Shown: in pieces, positions 59,284 through 64,000 of the stretch
How the letters are laid out: every line of letters starts with the position of its first letter
How positions within the stretch are numbered: position 1 is the stretch's first letter
Made by a program: the position numbers and the translations under genes
The notes under the pieces: model-generated
The model's input: the letters and a program-made list of their open reading frames with translations, nothing else
The model's database searches: none
What the model was told of the DNA's origin: nothing
DNA from: Helicostylum pulchrum
Taxonomy: Eukaryota; Mucoromycota; Mucoromycetes; Mucorales; Mucoraceae
Direction: 5' to 3'
Length of the DNA stretch: 64,000 nucleotides
Assembly (NCBI GenBank): GCA_025677825.1
Contig: JAIXMO010000020.1
Coordinates: 186,001 to 250,000 of the forward strand

Positions 59284-62267
59284 ATGACAAACGACCCTAA
59301 TGTTGAATGGAGTACAGAAAAAGTTGTTAATTGGTTAACTGTTAATGGTTGGCAAAGTGCAATTGATATATTTATTGGTAACTTACCCTTACCCAAAAGA
59401 AAAGAAAGAAACAAAAAACTAAATTACTCTCTCTCTTAGATTATAATATTCATCATGATCGTTTTTTAAATTTAAATATGGAAAATGTCAACGAGTTATT
59501 AAAAAATGTAAATATATCCACTTTGGAAAAAGAACGACTTGTATTCGCTATACAACAAATCAGAGTGAGTTTCTCTCCCCCCCCTTTTTTTTTTATTATC
59601 AGTTACCTCTTTCTTAACCAATTTTTTTTTTTTTTAAAAAAACAGGTACAAAAACCGCATATTGCAATACCTTCATATAAACAAAACCCTTCACCTCGAA
59701 AGAGTTCATGTAATTTTGATATCAGCCAATTTATACCCAAACGTACTAGTTCCAATGAAACAAACGTGATCAAGATGCTGGAAGCGTTTCAACCTACGCT
59801 TAAATCCAACAGTCCACGCATGAATGGATGTGAACCAGATATATTCTCCAAATTATTCGGAAAACGATTACCAATACCTACCTGTATTTCCAAAGACAGA
59901 CGTATTCAAGTTACCCTAGACACGGACACCTTTATTCGACTGTGGATTAAACAATCCAGTGACGCTTTGGATATCAAGTACGCCGTACTGTATAAATTAG
60001 CCATTGATGCAGAACCAAGTTATTTCTTATTTTATCATGAGAATGGAATCCAATCAAGTAAATATTATATACTTTTTATAATAACTATTTTTTTCTCAAA
60101 AAAAACCACCTTATATATTATAGCTATACCTTTAAATGATGATGAATTAGTTTATATTTGTCAAACTTCAGATGATAACCGTACCAACCGAGTACTCGTT
60201 GTTCCTATTACTGGATATAATCTTATCAGGCAACAACATCCCAACTACAGGTAATTCCATTTATTATTCAAGAACTTCTCTTTTTAAACTAAACTCTCTC
60301 TTATAAAAGCGTTCACTATATCTTATCAAGCGATCATGTCGCTAGTCCAACAGGTGTTCAATTAAGCGACCCCGAGACACCTCAAGAAGACACACCCTTT
60401 CTTACCGACACCTGGACCAAACCCAACTCACCACTCCCCGAGCCAAAACCAATTTCGCTATGGCACGTTCCACCTCAATCAGACTCAAAACCAATTTCAT
60501 TATGGCACGTCCCACCACCTCACCCCGAACCAAAGCCAGTTTCTTTATGGCACGTACCACCGTCTGAACCCAAACCACCAGTTTCTCTATGGCAAGTACA
60601 CCCACCACCGGACCCCAAACCAGTGCCGTTGTGGCAAGTCCAACCCTCTGTCTCTTCTTCAGCTAGCACCACCAGTCATTTATGGCCTACGGGCGACCAA
60701 CGTACCGAACTATCCGTCGAAGGAGTTTCACTTTACGACCCACCTACGCCTACAGGAGATCAACGTACCGAGTTATCAGTAAAGGGTGTTTCACTTTACG
60801 ACCCACCTACGCCTGTGCACGACCAAGCACCCACCACCATTGAATTTTCCACGCATGTCGATACACCTCCTTCACCCATCGGATCCGACAAGACCCAAAA
60901 GAGCGAGTCGACCGCCGAAGACAGTAGTGATATGTTTGGCGAGCGTCCTTCTGTTGAAAAGCTGTACCGAGATATCGACAAGTACTTACCTGGCCACGAT
61001 CTCGATAAAGAGATCTTGGTCGAGCCCGCTACACCTGCCGCCGCAGCAATTTCACCCATTGTCTCTCGCCGACTGTTAGGCCACCGACAATCTGTGCGGG
61101 TTGTAGCTAAGCAAGCTCACCAGCGATGGAAACAAGCGACCAACAACGTCATTATGGTCAACCACCTACTCCGTCGCAAGAGCACCAAGATGTGGGACCG
61201 ACCTGTGGAACGCGTGAAGCCGGGACAAGAAGGCATCATTGTTTCAACAGACACACCCAACACCAAGATGCAGTGGATGCGTGGTAATTTAATCGGCAGA
61301 GGCTCCTTTGGAAAAGTGTACCATGCTTTGAATATCGCTACCGGTGACTGGATCGCAGTGAAACAAGTCGATGCCGTTGTCACCAAATCCGATCAACGTA
61401 ACCTGGACTTACAAGCTGCCTCTGACGCCTTGCACCGAGAGATCCGCCTACTGAAAGATCTGGACCACGAGAACATTGTGCAGTGCTTAGGGTACGATTC
61501 TAACGTCGCTGAAGGCCACCTGTATATCTTTTTAGAGTACGTTCCCGGTGGAAGTATCTCTAGTCTGCTCAGTAAGTACCAGTTCTTTGACGAGCCGCTG
61601 GTCAAGTACTATACCAGGCAGATACTAAGCGGGTTGCAGTACTTGCACTCGTGTAATATCTTGCATCGTGATATCAAGGCGGATAATGTACTGATTGATT
61701 TAGACGGCGTGTGTAAAATCGCGGATTTCGGGCTGTCGAAGAACCAGCAAGAGGGCGCGTACGATACCATGTCTAATAATTCAACGATGCGAGGAACCGT
61801 GTTTTGGATGGCTCCGGAAATTTTAACCAATAATTATAGTGCTAAAGTGGATGTTTGGAGTTTAGGGTGTACTGTGTTAGAAATGATTACAGGAGAGCAT
61901 CCATGGATGGATTTATGTGCCTTGGCCGCCTTATACCAAGTAAGTTTTTTTTTTTTTTTTAAAAAATAATAGGTGATGCGTAAAAATAAACTAACCGTAT
62001 TCTTTGTTTAGATTGGTAAATTAAATGCACCAGCTATACCCACACATATTTCAGATGAAGCAAAAGATTTCTTACAATTATGTCTTAAAATGTAAGTGTC
62101 AGTGTAAAAAAAGAGATATAAGGCTTGCTAATATAAATTTAAATAGTAAACCTGAGGATAGACCTACAGCAGGCGAATTGTTATTACACCCATTTGTTCA
62201 ATCCGATACCAGCTTTAATTATAAAGCATCACTCAAGTCACAAAAACGTAAAGAAACATCTACTTAA
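59284..62267 (+). CDS. BCK1: MAP kinase kinase kinase, Bck1/Mkh1 type
   Basis: Top kinase of a MAPK module, most like the cell-wall-integrity one. Exons: 59284-59377, 59440-59564, 59646-60057, 60124-60250, 60310-61939, 62012-62091, 62147-62267; 862 residues. A SAM domain is at about 8-75 (VVNWLTVNGWQSAIDIF). A middle region resembling a Ras-binding fold follows (about 160-250). A Pro-rich region has two repeat sets (about 290-420). The kinase spans about 574-850: GRGSFGKVY, Lys in IAVKQVD, HRDIKADNVL, DFGLSK, and APEILTNNYSAKVDVWSLG. GTVFWMAPE and HENIVQCLGYD follow the Bck1 pattern. The kinase looks fully active. The start could lie further upstream in the same frame. Confidence 0.93.
60425..60810 (+). 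repeat. Proline-rich coding repeats in the MAPKKK
   Basis: Five degenerate units of about 45-60 bp encode PKPxSLWHVPP (the last two read LWQVxPP) at 60425-60650. Two units of 63 bp encoding a segment ending GVSLYDPPTP follow at about 60690-60815. All are in frame. Confidence 0.85.
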
Positions 62268-62317
62268 AGTTTCATGTATATTCCCCCTCCCTTTTACTAT
62301 ATATCTATTTTTTATTT

Positions 62318-62951
62318 TTATAAAAAGAATGGTTTCTTTTTATCAGTTCCTTGTTGTGGTACATCTACCCATTTCGATTCTGATATCGGTTTCTTTACAG
62401 GAGTTTCTTTTTGTTCGGAGGCCGCAATTACTTTTTAAAAAAAAATATTATTAATGCATTAATCTTTTTTTTTTGTACGGGCAAGACTTACGACTGTTAA
62501 GGTATTCATCATCAATTTCATCATGTCTTTGTTCAGACGAATTATTGTTCATTAAAACCATTTTAATTTCATCTCTTAAATTATCATCAATCATTTGTCC
62601 CTTTTCAACCCGTTCAATAATCTCTTCCAACAACTTTGTTTTAAGTTTCATCTTTTCCTTGTATTCCTTCATATCAATCTTGAGCCAAATTAAATGAAGC
62701 GCTTCCGAGCCAAATACCACCCACATCAAGTATTCAGTGAAGTAGGGCATGTGGCGTTGTTGTTTAAAGTGATGAGCGGCAGATTGTAACCCATTGTATT
62801 CCTTTGGTGAAGATTGAACAAACCGCTTGACAGGCACCCTTGTCGTACGTTGTAACCCGCTCACTGTGGGTCGTGATAACCTCGATATCAACGTAGACGG
62901 TTTACCTTCTACTTTGAAATGTTTAAATAATCTCGGTAAAACACTTGTCAT
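62318..62951 (-). CDS. Small mitochondrial-type membrane protein, unknown function
   Basis: 190 residues from exons 62951-62492 and 62430-62318, minus strand. The first 45 residues are basic and hydroxylated without acids (MTSVLPRLFKHFKVEGKPST), fitting a matrix-targeting peptide. One hydrophobic segment at about 78-95 (YLMWVVFGSEALHLIWL) is followed by a charged coiled coil (DMKEYKEKMKLKTKLLEEII). The C-terminus contains Trp-Val-Asp and a Lys-rich end. The layout recalls small inner-membrane assembly factors, but no family is recognised. The second exon follows a purine-rich AAAAAG acceptor; without it the frame ends after about 20 unrelated residues. Confidence 0.65.
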
Positions 62952-63561
62952 TCTTTTTTTTTTCTTCGTAAAAACAAACAGATAGAAAAACAGATACAAC
63001 TAAAAAAAAAAATTAGACCCCCCACTTTCCCGAAGAAAAAAACACCTGCTGAGACGTGACACTCTTTTGAAAATAGAACTCTTTTTTTTAAAAATATTAG
63101 AACAAGGGAAAAAAATGGGCTACTCGCTTGAGAATAGACAGCAGATGGTATAAAAAAAAAACTTGAATTGTAAGCAGTTTGGACCAGTACACAGATACAA
63201 AACAGTGAATGGCTACAAACTAATTTTTTTTTGGCTGCAGGTAGTGTACGTAGGCTGGTTTTTTTCCTCGTGCTACGCAGATATTAGTCTGTATGCATTT
63301 ATACCAAAAAAAAATCAACCAAAGAAGAGACACATACTATAGATTGAAGTCAGCAGGAACGAAAAAAATAAAGCTAAATACTGCTCGTCTGATAATGGAC
63401 GCTAGGGAACGTTTTAAAACCAATTCGTCGTCCCAACTTTATTCACAAAAGTTTCCCATGTATATGCCGATCACCTTTCGGCTAAATATTTTTTCGTGAA
63501 TCACAGTCTACACCTCTATAACGCGTTTTATTCAAAAATTATTTAGTGACAGTATTTGAAC
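62952..63561. other. Divergent intergenic region before the F-box gene
   Basis: 610 bp, AT-rich. The frame at 63293-63499 is not credible as a gene. Confidence 0.5.
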
Positions 63562-64000
63562 ATGAGCGACTTACCCGCAGAAGTTTGTCGCACTATATTT
63601 AATAATCTTGAAAAAAAAGATATTTTTGAATGTCTTTTTGTCTGTAAAAGTTGGTGTACCTATGCCAGTCAAATATATTGGAAAGAAGTGTCAATCTACT
63701 CTAAACGTATAACTGATGTAAAGAAATTTTTGGAATCAACGGATCGCCATCAGTATTTCAAATATGGAAGTTTAACTCGAACACTGCTCTTTGAACCTAT
63801 GCCTGACACCGGTAACAAATACCGCGACGAAAACCAACCTGAAGAATACGATTCTGATCATGAAGAAGAAGAGCCAGGGCAAGAAGAATCCTTACTGGAG
63901 AACTTTAATATGCACCAAATTACCCAGCTAACGAGATATTTCCAAATTTACAAGATATTAAAGTTAACAACAAATATTACTCTAGATATCTACACCTTTT
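63562..64000 (+). CDS. F-box protein, 3' end beyond the window
   Basis: Substrate receptor of an SCF ubiquitin ligase by family. The visible part is 146 codons in one exon. The F-box lies right at the N-terminus: MSDLPAEVCRTIFNNLEKKD, then FECLFVCKSWCTYASQIYWK. An acidic stretch follows (DSDHEEEEPGQEE near residues 95-108). The segment after it (QLTRYFQIYKILKLTTNITL) has the Leu/Ile spacing of a leucine-rich repeat, but the window ends before this can be judged. Many such LRR F-box genes exist in Mucorales (general knowledge). Confidence 0.85.
   Translation, partial: MSDLPAEVCRTIFNNLEKKDIFECLFVCKSWCTYASQIYWKEVSIYSKRITDVKKFLESTDRHQYFKYGSLTRTLLFEPMPDTGNKYRDENQPEEYDSDHEEEEPGQEESLLENFNMHQITQLTRYFQIYKILKLTTNITLDIYTF

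Overview
This window is nuclear DNA from a filamentous fungus, most likely an early-diverging one of the Mucorales type (Mucoromycota). The basis is about 28 recognisable eukaryotic genes, nearly all split by short GT-AG introns of 45-100 bp, together with AT-rich intergenic DNA full of T and A runs, T/C-rich promoters, fungal-type orthologues and a Mucor-style pairing of propionyl-CoA carboxylase with otherwise fungal genes. No operons, phage, IS elements or CRISPR arrays are present. All exon coordinates were worked out by hand from splice sites and reading-frame continuity.

Layout, left to right. 1-4552: Mph1/FANCM DNA helicase, minus strand, running off the left edge. 5080-6093: Rab7/Ypt7 GTPase. 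6214-7230: mitochondrial Mn superoxide dismutase. 7483-9457: vacuolar alkaline phosphatase. 9674-10355: a short RPA2-like OB-fold protein. 11413-12093: APS kinase. 13520-14081: ribosomal protein eL43. 15324-16425: Csm3/Swi3/TIPIN. 16560-18757: mitochondrial ClpX. 18878-20040: an acidic unknown protein. 20250-21150: Gar1. 22095-24333: PP2A scaffold subunit. 24516-28875: IQGAP. 29376-30086: an unknown intronless gene. 30520-31707: a decayed coiled-coil/AT-hook gene.

33843-35632: secreted copper-radical (glyoxal-type) oxidase. 35734-37006: NADH-cytochrome b5 reductase. 37200-37916: an odd protein with three ubiquitin-like domains. 38209-38777: U2B''/Msl1-like RRM protein. 39303-39375: tRNA-Arg(ACG). 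40233-41392: farnesyl/geranylgeranyltransferase alpha. 41711-43012: Cwc2 splicing factor. 43146-43543: small DMAC1-like membrane protein. 43589-45157: signal peptide peptidase.

The stretch 45283-56000 is the accessory part. It holds a decayed copy of the RPA2 locus, a tiny zinc-knuckle gene, an intact propionyl-CoA carboxylase beta gene, a multi-exon gene of a lineage-specific family, and a scrambled second copy of the carboxylase locus with an inverted middle. After it come a GATA factor (56374-57147), a Bck1-type MAPKKK (59284-62267), a small mitochondrial-looking membrane protein (62318-62951) and the start of an F-box gene (63562 to the right edge).

The genes are mostly single-copy housekeeping functions with no shared pathway. 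Loose themes are genome stability (Mph1, RPA2-like, Csm3), splicing and RNA (Cwc2, Msl1, Gar1), prenylation and its clients (Ram2, Ypt7) and mitochondrial function (SOD2, ClpX, PCCB, DMAC1-like). The most unusual content is the two locus-scale duplications, the triple ubiquitin-like protein, the OB-only RPA2, and the uncharacterised gene family between the two carboxylase copies.
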